From NCBI GenBank assembly GCA_021324035.1, contig JAJPJU010000281.1:1-24363 (forward strand): 24,363 nucleotides of DNA, read 5' to 3'. The notes beneath the pieces are model-generated. The model was not told the DNA's origin. It did not search any database and saw nothing but the letters and a program-made list of their open reading frames with translations. Shown here in pieces: positions 7,138 to 13,489 of this stretch (position 1 is the first letter of the stretch; each line of letters starts with the position of its first letter). A program made the position numbers and the translations under genes. This DNA is from Spartobacteria bacterium. Lineage in GTDB: Bacteria > Verrucomicrobiota > Verrucomicrobiia > Chthoniobacterales > UBA10450.

Positions 7138-9407
7138 CGCCGCTTCTTCTTTTTGGCCGGCTTTGCGGGAGTCGGGCTCGGTTTTGGATGCAACCCAAAC
7201 GTAAATGACGTTTGGGCGGGTTTGTCTCCAAAACAAAGTGGAACCTTCGTTGCATCCGACGGGATCGGGTCGCCATGTTCACCGATTGCGGTTGGGCGCG
7301 AAGTCATCGCCCATCCGCCGTCGAAGACACTGCCTTGGAGTTCGATTTGGCTGATGATCGGCGCCAGCGTGATTCCGATTGGCTGAAGATTGATCCGATT
7401 CACGCACGAGCCCGGCGGCGTCGTCAGCTCGAACACGGGTACGCTCGGAAAGATGTCGATCTTGGTTTGGGCGAGGTCGTGGAAATCAATGTCGCCACGA
7501 AGCGATACCTCTACGTCGTTGGTGGCGGCGTTCAGAAATTCGATCTTGCCGTGATCGCCGTCAAAACTGATTCGAGCGCTTGCCTGGGTGAGATCGAGCG
7601 GACCGTTCTGCAGTTTCGCGTTCACCAGCTGCACGTCCCCTGAAACATGTGGATGCTGCAATGTCTGGCTCCAGGAAATCGCGCCGCTCACGATCCCTTC
7701 ACTGAACATTGCCGGGTGAAAAACTTGCGGCGCACTCGCCAGGACAACCGTTGGAAAGTTGATCTGCGCGTCCAGAGGCGATGCGAGAAATGCTTTCCAA
7801 TCTTCGCCCAGCTTTAGCGGAAATTTTGCGGTTACGTCCACCTGACTCGATCCCGGCAGAGTAAATGCCGCATGCGCGTCCCATTGACCGGACGAAATCT
7901 TCGCTTCGAGCTGAATCGGAATCGCAGAACCCGAAGCGGTCTTGCCGAGCAGGAAGTATTCGGAAGCGTCGCCGATCCTGGCATTGATTTGGCCGGAATA
8001 ATCCTGTTCGTGCGAGATATCGATCCGGCCCTGGGCTCGGACGAAATCTTTTTTACGAATGACTTCGAGTTGCTCGAGCTCAAGCTCGCTCGCTTTCAGA
8101 TTCAGTTTGGCGGTCAGGTGATCGAACTGCCGCTTAAACAACGACAATGAATTTCCAGTCGCGATGACATGGCCTCCAAATTTCCGCTCTCGCGCGCTCA
8201 CCGTGCCTTCAATTCCAATTTTCCCGGCAAAATCGCCGTGGGCTGCGCCAAACAATTCCGCAAACTGGCCGAGGTCGCCGATTGATCCTGAAATTTCACC
8301 GCGAAAATCCGGGTTCAGCCAATCGGAAGACTTCGAGGGAAGCGCGCCGTCGCCATTCATGGTCAGCTGATTTTGACGTTGCTTGATGTAAAGCTGCTGC
8401 AGCTGGATCTGCCGGTTGTAAAAAACCGCGCCGAGCATGATCAAATCGGCGGCGCGATTGTGCCAGCTCAGTCCATTCAGCTCGGTCCAAATCGAGGCTG
8501 TGCCGCTCAGCGGATCCCGTGGATCACCGCGAAAAGTGAAATTACAGGCGCGAAGCGAGCCGCCAAGGCGATCGGTGAAGCCAAGCGCTTCGGATGTTTG
8601 GGCGAGTGAAATTCCGTTGGCGGTCCCGGCCAGGTTCCAGATCGAATTTTGTCCGCCCCATTCGTTCGAAATACTGCCCCGAATTTTGCCGCCAAGAACG
8701 TCGAGATCGAATTGAAGATCGGCCCGGTGGTCGTCGAGGCGTGAAAGATCGATGAGCAGTGTTTGAAGATCGACCCCTCGCGCGAGATTGAGACCGCCGA
8801 TCGTCAGCCGGTCCTCCTGCCATTTGGTGGCGCCCCGCAATTGGGAGAATGTTTGCCGAAACATCGGCGAAGTGACCGCGACCTCGCCGGCCGAAAACCG
8901 ACCGGCCTCGATTTGATTTCCGGAAATCGACGCGTTGCGGAGCAGCACGACTGACGGACCGTTCTCAACCCGGAGATCCAGGTGATCGATTTGGAAATTC
9001 GCCGGCAACAAAACTTGCAACGCGCGCCAGTTAAAATCGAGAGGACGTTTGCCTCCGGAAAAATCGCGTCGGACTTCGGCGTGCGCATTTTGAATCGTCA
9101 GGGTGTGAACGCCTTCGGTTTTGCCGGCGAGAAGTCTCGCCAATTTCAGATGCAGTGCCGCGTGTTGGGCAGTCAGGTTGATTTGAGTGGCGACCGCCGG
9201 TTCGTTGGTGATTCGAATGCGATCAATCGTAACCGGCCGCAAGAACGGCGCTTCGATTTTGCCGAGCTCTATTTTCAGATGCTGCCGCCGCGCCTGCCAG
9301 TAAAGCCATCCGCGCACGGCGGCGACGGTTAGCGCAGGCGACAAGGCAATGCCGGCCAGCGCCGCCAGCACAATGATGGCGATCAATAGCAGACGTTTTC
9401 GTGGCAT
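7134..9407 (-). CDS. AsmA-like envelope protein
   Basis: This is a 757-residue protein with an N-terminal membrane anchor (about residues 5-30: RKRLLLIAIIVLAALAGIALSPAL). A long repetitive beta-strand region follows, of the kind seen in the AsmA/YdbH/TamB superfamily (short alternating hydrophobic strands such as LDLRVENGPSVVLLRNASISGNQI). Family members form long grooved beta structures that carry phospholipids between the inner and outer membranes or assist outer-membrane assembly; that role is inferred. The C-terminus is a Pro/Lys tail ending KKKKRR, which is unusual and overlaps the end of dnaE. It lies 47 bp after the DUF4230 gene on the same strand and probably shares its transcript. 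I cannot tell which AsmA subfamily it belongs to. Several long frames on the other strand are shadows. Confidence 0.75.
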   Translation of the reverse strand: MPRKRLLLIAIIVLAALAGIALSPALTVAAVRGWLYWQARRQHLKIELGKIEAPFLRPVTIDRIRITNEPAVATQINLTAQHAALHLKLARLLAGKTEGVHTLTIQNAHAEVRRDFSGGKRPLDFNWRALQVLLPANFQIDHLDLRVENGPSVVLLRNASISGNQIEAGRFSAGEVAVTSPMFRQTFSQLRGATKWQEDRLTIGGLNLARGVDLQTLLIDLSRLDDHRADLQFDLDVLGGKIRGSISNEWGGQNSIWNLAGTANGISLAQTSEALGFTDRLGGSLRACNFTFRGDPRDPLSGTASIWTELNGLSWHNRAADLIMLGAVFYNRQIQLQQLYIKQRQNQLTMNGDGALPSKSSDWLNPDFRGEISGSIGDLGQFAELFGAAHGDFAGKIGIEGTVSARERKFGGHVIATGNSLSLFKRQFDHLTAKLNLKASELELEQLEVIRKKDFVRAQGRIDISHEQDYSGQINARIGDASEYFLLGKTASGSAIPIQLEAKISSGQWDAHAAFTLPGSSQVDVTAKFPLKLGEDWKAFLASPLDAQINFPTVVLASAPQVFHPAMFSEGIVSGAISWSQTLQHPHVSGDVQLVNAKLQNGPLDLTQASARISFDGDHGKIEFLNAATNDVEVSLRGDIDFHDLAQTKIDIFPSVPVFELTTPPGSCVNRINLQPIGITLAPIISQIELQGSVFDGGWAMTSRPTAIGEHGDPIPSDATKVPLCFGDKPAQTSFTFGLHPKPSPTPAKPAKKKKRR

Positions 9408-9454
9408 CGAGTGGACATTGCTTTAATCGCAAACCACCAGCGCGCAAAGCAGGT

Positions 9455-10165
9455 TTATTTTCGGACAACCGGCGCCGGGGATTCGGCGGGCGAGGGCGTC
9501 GTGAATACGAGGCGAATCGGCTGCCGGGCGTGGATCCGCTTGTTGAGTTGGCGTTGCAACTCCTGCTCCGCATCCGCGGGCAGGCCAATCTCGACCGCCT
9601 GTTTGCGCGCCATCTCCGGCAACTGAGTGAGCTCATTTTGCAGATCCGCGCCGGAAACGTGGTTCCACAACCCGTTTTCCAGGGCCAATACGTCTACGCG
9701 AGTTTCTTCGACGCCGACGATTTCGGCGTGCGGCATTTGTACCAAAATTTCATCGGGTCGAACATCGACCGCGATGTCCTGGCGTAAATCAAAACCCGCT
9801 TTCACTAGAAACGTGCCGCTGAGCTTGATTCGCTTCGAGCTTCCGGCCCAGGTGTGCGCGAATTCGCGTTTTACTTTGATTTGCTTGGTCAGAGTGGCCA
9901 ATTCGGCCACGGGAGAAGCCGCTTCGTCGACGATGGTTTGATTATTAATTCTGATTCGGGGCTGCAAATGCGCAATGTCGATGAAAGCAGAACGCAAATC
10001 TCTCCCCAACCGTTCGATATCTTCCGTTCCCTGACCAATTGTGCGCGCGGGCCACGTTTCCAAACGCAGAAATACAAACACACCCGCCGCGGCGAGAATC
10101 AGCGCCACGATTATCAGCGCGGCCGGCCAGGAAAATTTTCCGGACTGCGTTTCAGAGTTCAGCAT
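9455..10165 (-). CDS. DUF4230 domain protein, membrane-anchored
   Basis: This is a protein of 236 residues if it starts at the ATG at 10165. A single transmembrane helix (about residues 14-34, WPAALIIVALILAAAGVFVFL) is followed by an extracytoplasmic domain. Segments such as FLVKAGFDLRQDI, ILVQMPHAEIVGVEE and ENGLWN match my knowledge of the DUF4230 family, whose role is unknown. The C-terminal helix is amphipathic and the tail is Pro/Ala-rich. A TTG at 10183 would add six residues, but those codons lie in a short word repeat, so I prefer the ATG. The gene leads a two-gene unit with the AsmA-like gene, which suggests a shared envelope role. A terminator and RNA candidate lie about 95 bp upstream on the same strand, so expression could depend on read-through. 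Confidence 0.75.
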   Translation of the reverse strand: MLNSETQSGKFSWPAALIIVALILAAAGVFVFLRLETWPARTIGQGTEDIERLGRDLRSAFIDIAHLQPRIRINNQTIVDEAASPVAELATLTKQIKVKREFAHTWAGSSKRIKLSGTFLVKAGFDLRQDIAVDVRPDEILVQMPHAEIVGVEETRVDVLALENGLWNHVSGADLQNELTQLPEMARKQAVEIGLPADAEQELQRQLNKRIHARQPIRLVFTTPSPAESPAPVVRK

Positions 10166-10170
10166 TGGGG

Positions 10171-10207
10171 GTTGGACGTTCAACGTAAGATGTTTTGTTC
10201 AATGTCC
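10171..10207. repeat. Short GTTGGAC/GTTCAAC word repeat
   Basis: GTTGGAC (10171-10177) and GTTCAAC (10178-10184) are adjacent 7-nt words and almost self-complementary. A related GTTCAATGTCC follows at 10197-10207. On the minus strand the element ends five bases before the ATG of the DUF4230 gene. It is weaker than the other word arrays and is annotated mainly because of that spacing. Confidence 0.45.
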
Positions 10208-10261
10208 TGGCAGTAAGAGCAAGAGCAAGATTAACGGGAAGAGTGGCGACCGTTTGTCCCC

Positions 10262-10303
10262 AAAAAAGTACCGCCCCCCACACCCGATGGGCGTGAAGGG
10301 CGG
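10262..10303 (-). terminator. Intrinsic terminator (minus strand)
   Basis: CCGCCC (10271-10276) pairs with GGGCGG (10298-10303). Inside that, after a 2x2 internal loop, CAC-A-CCC pairs with GGG-C-GTG around GAT. That gives 12 Watson-Crick pairs with a symmetric 2x2 loop and one 1x1 mismatch. On the minus strand the stem is followed after three bases by six T residues. The plus-strand side lacks a T-run, so termination is directional, against leftward transcription. Confidence 0.65.
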
Positions 10304-10376
10304 CTGTTCCCCCCAGAACAATTTATAAAGCTGTGCTGCTAGTAGCCGAGCTTCCGCGCTGCCGCAACAAAAATTT
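10262..10376 (-). ncRNA. Candidate small RNA or attenuator leader (orphan)
   Basis: On the minus strand, a predicted transcript of about 115 nt starts near 10376 and ends in a T6 run at 10267-10262. It has three successive stem-loops. The first is AAGCT/AGCTT with an inner GCT/AGC (10328-10353, loop of six). The second is TGTTC/GAACA (10305-10320), which shows a TGGGGG loop in the RNA sense. The last is the terminator stem at 10271-10303. No believable protein is encoded here. The antisense frame crossing it is the shadow of yqgE. It does not match the RNase P, tmRNA, SRP or 6S RNA patterns I know. The start of the downstream gene is about 95 bp further on, so it may be either an independent small RNA or a regulated leader of the DUF4230-AsmA operon. 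Confidence 0.45.
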
Positions 10377-10382
10377 CCATAA

Positions 10383-10411
10383 ATTATCAACACAACCGGC
10401 TCTTCGTGCAA
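10383..10411 (-). promoter_or_regulatory. Sigma-70-like promoter for the RNA candidate
   Basis: Read on the minus strand, TTGCAC (10411-10406) and GATAAT (10388-10383) are separated by exactly 17 bp. The -10 matches consensus at five of six positions and the -35 at three. Transcription would start near 10376, just before the first stem-loop. The divergent yqgE start at 10499 leaves about 90 bp for its own promoter. Confidence 0.4.
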
Positions 10412-10498
10412 GTTCTCCCTTTCAGCCAGGCAAAATCGCCTTCGGTCATAAGAATCTCTCCGACTTGCGCAGGCCAAAAATGCGCGGTTTAGTTTTGT

Positions 10499-11053
10499 AT
10501 GCGGAATTTGGATCCGGAAAAACCGCGATGTCTCGCGGGATCTCTTTTGGTCGCGCATCCGAGCATGCTTGATCCAAATTTCCGACGCACCGTTCTGTTC
10601 ATCTCTGCGCACGATCCGAATGACGGCGCAATGGGCGTAATCATCAACCGGCCGCTGGACAAGAATGTCGCCGACCTGGTGACCGAGGTGCCGCCACAAA
10701 ATCTTGCCGACGTTCCGGTTTTTTTGGGCGGACCGGTCGGCAACAACCAATTGATGCTGGCGGCGTTTGAGTGGCAGAAGGGCTCGGGCCTCAAGTTGAA
10801 TCATCATGCGCTTACTGGCTTTTCCGAATCGTCTGACGACACACTTTCGATCCGTGCGTTTCTGGGTTATGCCGGCTGGAGCGCGGGCCAGCTCGAAGCC
10901 GAAATGAAACAGAAAGCGTGGATCGTCCAGAAACCAAACCGGGCCACCTTGAAATTTGAGCGCCTCTCCCGCCTTTGGTTCGACATCATGAACAAACTCG
11001 GGCCGTGGTACCGGATGCTGGCAGCCGCGCCCGACGATCCGTCACTGAATTGA
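10499..11053 (+). CDS. yqgE: YqgE/AlgH family protein (DUF179)
   Basis: This is a 184-residue protein of the widespread UPF0301/DUF179 family. Its molecular function is poorly defined, and it was named AlgH for an effect on alginate production in Pseudomonas. Typical family features in order are LAGSLLVAHPSMLDPNFRRTVLFI near the N-terminus, then DGAMGVIINRP (about 42-52), VFLGGPVGNNQLMLA (about 73-87) and FLGYAGWSAGQLEAEM (about 120-135). The length is normal and no signal peptide is present, so it is cytoplasmic. The ATG at 10499 is the only sensible start and lacks a Shine-Dalgarno. The TGA stop forms part of the first GAGTGAC word of the following repeat element. Confidence 0.93.
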   Translation: MRNLDPEKPRCLAGSLLVAHPSMLDPNFRRTVLFISAHDPNDGAMGVIINRPLDKNVADLVTEVPPQNLADVPVFLGGPVGNNQLMLAAFEWQKGSGLKLNHHALTGFSESSDDTLSIRAFLGYAGWSAGQLEAEMKQKAWIVQKPNRATLKFERLSRLWFDIMNKLGPWYRMLAAAPDDPSLN

Positions 11054-11141
11054 GTGACGAGTGACATGTGGCGAGTGACGAGAAAAAGAGACTCGCGCAT
11101 GCATTTTTAACTTGTCACTGGTCACTCAACACTGGTCACTT
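11052..11141. repeat. Inverted arrays of 7-nt words filling the yqgE-ald gap
   Basis: Left array: GAGTGAC, GAGTGAC, ATGTGGC, GAGTGAC (11052-11079). Right array: GTCACTG, GTCACTC, AACACTG, GTCACTT (11114-11141). The words are reverse complements of each other, so the arms can pair (20 of 28 positions in register) around a 34-nt loop. The left array begins inside the yqgE stop codon and the right array ends five bases before the ald ATG, so the whole gap is this element. The same words recur at 15708-15736. Confidence 0.8.
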
Positions 11142-11146
11142 CTTTA

Positions 11147-12244
11147 ATGATCATTGGCGTTCCCAAGGAAATTAAAGAGCAGGAACAACGCGTCGCGTTG
11201 CTGCCCTCGGCTGCGGATCAACTGAAACGGCGCGGCCATTCCATCATCGCTCAAAAGAATGCCGGTGTCGGTTCGGGTTATTCGGACGAAGAATATAAAA
11301 AGGCAGGCGCCGAAATTATCGATTCTGCCGAGGAAGTTTTTAAGCGCGCGGACATGATCGTCAAAGTGAAGGAACCTCTGCCCGCTGAGTTCCCGCTTCT
11401 GCGCAAAGGCCAGATTCTCTTTACCTATTTGCATCTGGCGGCGAGCAAGCCGTTAACCGAGGCGCTGTTGAAATCGGGCGTTATTGGGATTGCCTATGAA
11501 ACGATCCAGGTAAACGGACGGCTGCCGTTGCTCGAACCGATGAGCGAAGTGGCGGGAAGAATGTCGGTTGTGATGGGTGCCAATTATTTGGCGAAGCACA
11601 ACGGCGGCAGTGGTGTTTTGCTCGGCGGGGTTCCGGGAGTTCTGCCCGGCCGGGCCGTCGTGATTGGCGCCGGAACTTCGGGCGTGAACGCGCTCCGAAT
11701 GGCGAAAGGACTCGGCGCGGATGTCACGATTCTCGATATCGATGTCGAGCGATTGCGGTTTCTCGATGTAGCCATCGACGGTTTGCACACCCTGTATTCG
11801 AGCGAAGCCAATCTCGATTATCTGATGCCGGATTGCGATTTGTTGATTGGCGCGGTGTTGTTGCCCGGGGCGAAGGCGCCGAAATTGATCACTCGCACGA
11901 TGTTGCGAAGAATGAAGCGCGGCAGCGTGTTTGTGGATATTTCAATCGACCAGGGCGGTTGTGCGGAAACTTCACGGCCAACCACCCATGTGAACCCGGT
12001 TTACGTTGAAGAGGGCGTGACCCATTACTGTGTTGCCAATATGCCGGCCGCTTATGCCCGGACTTCGACCCAGGCCCTCACCAACGTGACTTATCGATAT
12101 GTGCAATTGCTGGCCGATTGCGGTGTGAAAGAGGCCTGCCTCAAACAGCCGACACTCACCGGCGGAATCAATACTCTCGATGGCAAGCTGACCTGCCAGG
12201 CCGTCGCCGAAGCTCACGGCTTGAAATACGAAGCGCCATTTTAA
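11147..12244 (+). CDS. ald: Alanine dehydrogenase
   Basis: This NAD-dependent enzyme interconverts L-alanine with pyruvate and ammonia in the cytoplasm, usually as a hexamer. The 365 residues match the family length. Arg15, Lys75 (VKVKEPLP) and His96 (FTYLHLAAS) are the substrate-binding and catalytic residues known from the cyanobacterial and mycobacterial enzymes. VIGAGTSGVNA (173-183) is the NAD-binding GxGxxG. Asp268 in FVDISIDQGG corresponds to the conserved active-site aspartate. The start at MIIGVPKEIK is canonical. With glnA and glnB nearby, it makes a second ammonia-linked enzyme in the window, though nothing ties them in regulation. It is preceded directly by the GTCACTN word array, with no Shine-Dalgarno. 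Confidence 0.96.
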   Translation: MIIGVPKEIKEQEQRVALLPSAADQLKRRGHSIIAQKNAGVGSGYSDEEYKKAGAEIIDSAEEVFKRADMIVKVKEPLPAEFPLLRKGQILFTYLHLAASKPLTEALLKSGVIGIAYETIQVNGRLPLLEPMSEVAGRMSVVMGANYLAKHNGGSGVLLGGVPGVLPGRAVVIGAGTSGVNALRMAKGLGADVTILDIDVERLRFLDVAIDGLHTLYSSEANLDYLMPDCDLLIGAVLLPGAKAPKLITRTMLRRMKRGSVFVDISIDQGGCAETSRPTTHVNPVYVEEGVTHYCVANMPAAYARTSTQALTNVTYRYVQLLADCGVKEACLKQPTLTGGINTLDGKLTCQAVAEAHGLKYEAPF

Positions 12245-12301
12245 TTTGTCCCAACCGGAAAGCGCACTTGCTTCGAATCATCAGGTAACCGAACTCTGCT
12301 T

Positions 12302-12460
12302 ATGAAGAAATACCTCTGCCTTCTTGCCAGCGCCGCGTTGCTCGCGGCTTGCGAACAAAAATCTGAAACCGTCGCTCCGGCGACAAGCCCGACCGCCGCA
12401 CCGGCGGCGGCCAGCAGTGCCGAGCCCGTAACAACTTCATCTCCTACACCTACTCCTTAA
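12302..12460 (+). CDS. Mini-lipoprotein, copy 1 of a tandem pair
   Basis: This is a 52-residue open frame starting MKKYLCLLASAALLAACEQK. The sequence LLAAC at residues 13-17 is a clear lipobox, so signal peptidase II would cleave before Cys17 and leave a lipid-anchored peptide of about 36 residues. The rest is rich in Ala, Pro, Ser and Thr and is probably disordered. The first 20 residues are nearly the same as in the next gene, whereas the tails differ. The function is unknown; the layout resembles other tiny envelope lipoproteins only in general form. It ends 33 bp before copy 2 and starts 57 bp after ald. Confidence 0.75.
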   Translation: MKKYLCLLASAALLAACEQKSETVAPATSPTAAPAAASSAEPVTTSSPTPTP

Positions 12461-12493
12461 ATAATTTAGAGCCTGCGTCCGTCAAAACCTTAC

Positions 12494-12682
12494 ATGAAGA
12501 AATACATCTGCCTTTTAATGGGGGCTGCGTTACTTGCGGCCTGTGAGCAAAAAGAAACCACCGTCACGAATCCGCCCTCCGAGAAAAAGGAGACCAACAC
12601 GACAATCGTCAAGGAATCGCCGGCGCCTGCTAAGACGGAAACCAAGACCGACATTAACGTTAACACGTCTCCTTCCCCCTAA
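12494..12682 (+). CDS. Mini-lipoprotein, copy 2 of a tandem pair
   Basis: This is a 62-residue protein with the same start as the preceding gene (MKKYICLLMGAALLAACEQK) and the lipobox LLAAC before Cys17. The mature tail of about 46 residues is rich in Lys, Glu, Thr and Pro, highly charged and probably unstructured. That contrasts with the uncharged Ala/Pro tail of copy 1. Third codon positions in the shared leader differ (for example tgcgaa versus tgtgag), which suggests an old duplication that is still under protein-level constraint. A strong terminator follows 27 bp after the stop. No function can be assigned. Confidence 0.78.
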   Translation: MKKYICLLMGAALLAACEQKETTVTNPPSEKKETNTTIVKESPAPAKTETKTDINVNTSPSP

Positions 12683-12709
12683 GGCCGGCCCAAATCGATC
12701 GGATTCGCG

Positions 12710-12746
12710 AAGTCTTTCGCTCGTTACGGGCGAAAGACTTTTTGCT
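12710..12746 (+). terminator. Rho-independent terminator
   Basis: AAGTCTTTCGC (12710-12720) and GCGAAAGACTT (12730-12740) form a perfect 11-bp stem around a 9-nt loop. The stem ends directly in a T-rich run (TTTTT counting the last stem bases). It closes the lipoprotein unit. The A residues that open the stem mean it could also work for leftward transcription. Confidence 0.88.
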
Positions 12747-12758
12747 GTACGCTTCAAT

Positions 12759-12842
12759 TGTCATTCCGACCGAAGTGGAGGAATCTCCAGTTATTTCTGG
12801 CCGGAAATAGTTAGAGATGTCTCGACTTCGCTCGACATGACA
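12759..12842. repeat. Dispersed palindromic element upstream of rnpA
   Basis: The ends TGTCAT and ATGACA are inverted. The outer 29 bases of each side (12759-12787 and 12814-12842) are complementary at 23 of 29 positions, around a 26-nt centre. The shared blocks are TGTCAT, CGAAGT and ATCTC. I recognise this type, TGTCATTCCGA...TCGACATGACA, as a REP- or MITE-like palindrome seen in many unrelated bacterial genomes. It ends six bases before the preferred rnpA start and therefore supplies the rnpA leader. Confidence 0.75.
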
Positions 12843-12848
12843 AAAGGA

Positions 12849-13214
12849 ATGGCCCCAAAACGCTTGATTTTTCCAAAACGCCGCCGATTAACGGACCCTT
12901 CCGAATTTGAGTTGGTAAAAAAGAAGGGCCGGCTGCAGCGGGGAAAATTCCTGGTCCTCAGCGTTCTTGAAGCAAACGACGGAATTTCTTCGTATCGAGC
13001 CGGCTTTGTTACTTCACGCGCGGTCGGTCGTGCCGTAGCTCGCAATCGGGTCCGCCGCCGGGTGCGAGAAATCGTTCGCAAACATCAAAACCAAATCAGC
13101 GACGGATTTTGGCTGGTTACCATCGCGCGCGCCCCGGCTGCGAACGCAAGTTACGCGCAATTAGAAGCTGAGTGGTTGCGTCTGGCTGGACGCGCTTCTA
13201 TCCTAGCCGCTTGA
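12849..13214 (+). CDS. rnpA: Ribonuclease P protein component
   Basis: This is the protein subunit that helps the RNase P RNA trim tRNA 5' ends. The 121 residues fit the family. The N-terminus has LIFPKRRRLTDPSEFELVKKKGRLQRG, and the hallmark RNR box is seen as AVGRAVARNRVRRRVREIVRKH (about 60-81). The ATG at 12849 is preferred. An ATG four codons earlier at 12837 lies inside the palindromic repeat. AAAGGA abuts the chosen ATG with no spacer and so is not a usable ribosome site at normal distance. The open frame runs back to 12534, but that part is the shadow of the lipoprotein and terminator. It overlaps yidD by one base. rpmH, the usual upstream partner, is missing. Confidence 0.93.
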   Translation: MAPKRLIFPKRRRLTDPSEFELVKKKGRLQRGKFLVLSVLEANDGISSYRAGFVTSRAVGRAVARNRVRRRVREIVRKHQNQISDGFWLVTIARAPAANASYAQLEAEWLRLAGRASILAA

Positions 13215-13468
13215 TGCGCACGCTGATTCGCATTTGCATTCGAGGGTACCAACTTACCCTGTCGCCAATTCTTGCCGCGATGGGCGGCCCGGGTTCCGGA
13301 TGCCGTTTTCATCCCACCTGTTCGGAATATTTTCTCCAGGCAATCGAATCGCACGGGACTTTGCGCGGAATTTTTTTGGGACTGAAACGAATTGGGCGAT
13401 GTCATCCCTGGGGCGGTTCCGGTAACGATCCGGTCCCGCTGCCGGGACAGACCAAACGTTGCGCGTGA
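13214..13468 (+). CDS. yidD: Membrane insertion efficiency factor YidD
   Basis: This is an 84-residue protein that helps YidC-dependent insertion of inner-membrane proteins and binds the membrane through an amphipathic helix. The family signatures are all present: IRGYQLTLSPIL near residue 10, CRFHPTCSEYFLQAIESHG (about 30-48) and GLKRIGRCHPWGGSGNDPVP (about 55-74). The start is the ATG in TGATG, overlapping the rnpA stop by one base, so translation is probably coupled. A longer frame from 13172 would run inside rnpA and is rejected. Confidence 0.94.
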   Translation: MRTLIRICIRGYQLTLSPILAAMGGPGSGCRFHPTCSEYFLQAIESHGTLRGIFLGLKRIGRCHPWGGSGNDPVPLPGQTKRCA

Positions 13469-13489
13469 TTCGAAGTCGCCAGGATTTTT

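Noticed and set aside
10166..10183. TTG start at 10183 for the DUF4230 protein
   Set aside because: The six extra codons lie mostly in a short word repeat, and an ATG follows directly at 10165 in the usual position before the membrane helix.
10262..10376. Possible SRP (4.5S-like) RNA, because of length and a CGGAAGC sequence near AGCAGC
   Set aside because: The conserved apical hairpin with a C-GGAA-G tetraloop and its asymmetric loop cannot be formed; the real stems are different.
10199..10807. 202-codon minus-strand frame covering the RNA candidate
   Set aside because: Half of it is antisense to yqgE and the rest crosses the terminator and stem-loops; the product ends in a low-complexity Leu run.
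12245..12301. Terminator after ald
   Set aside because: No stem followed by a T-run could be found in the 57-bp gap, so read-through into the lipoprotein genes is possible.
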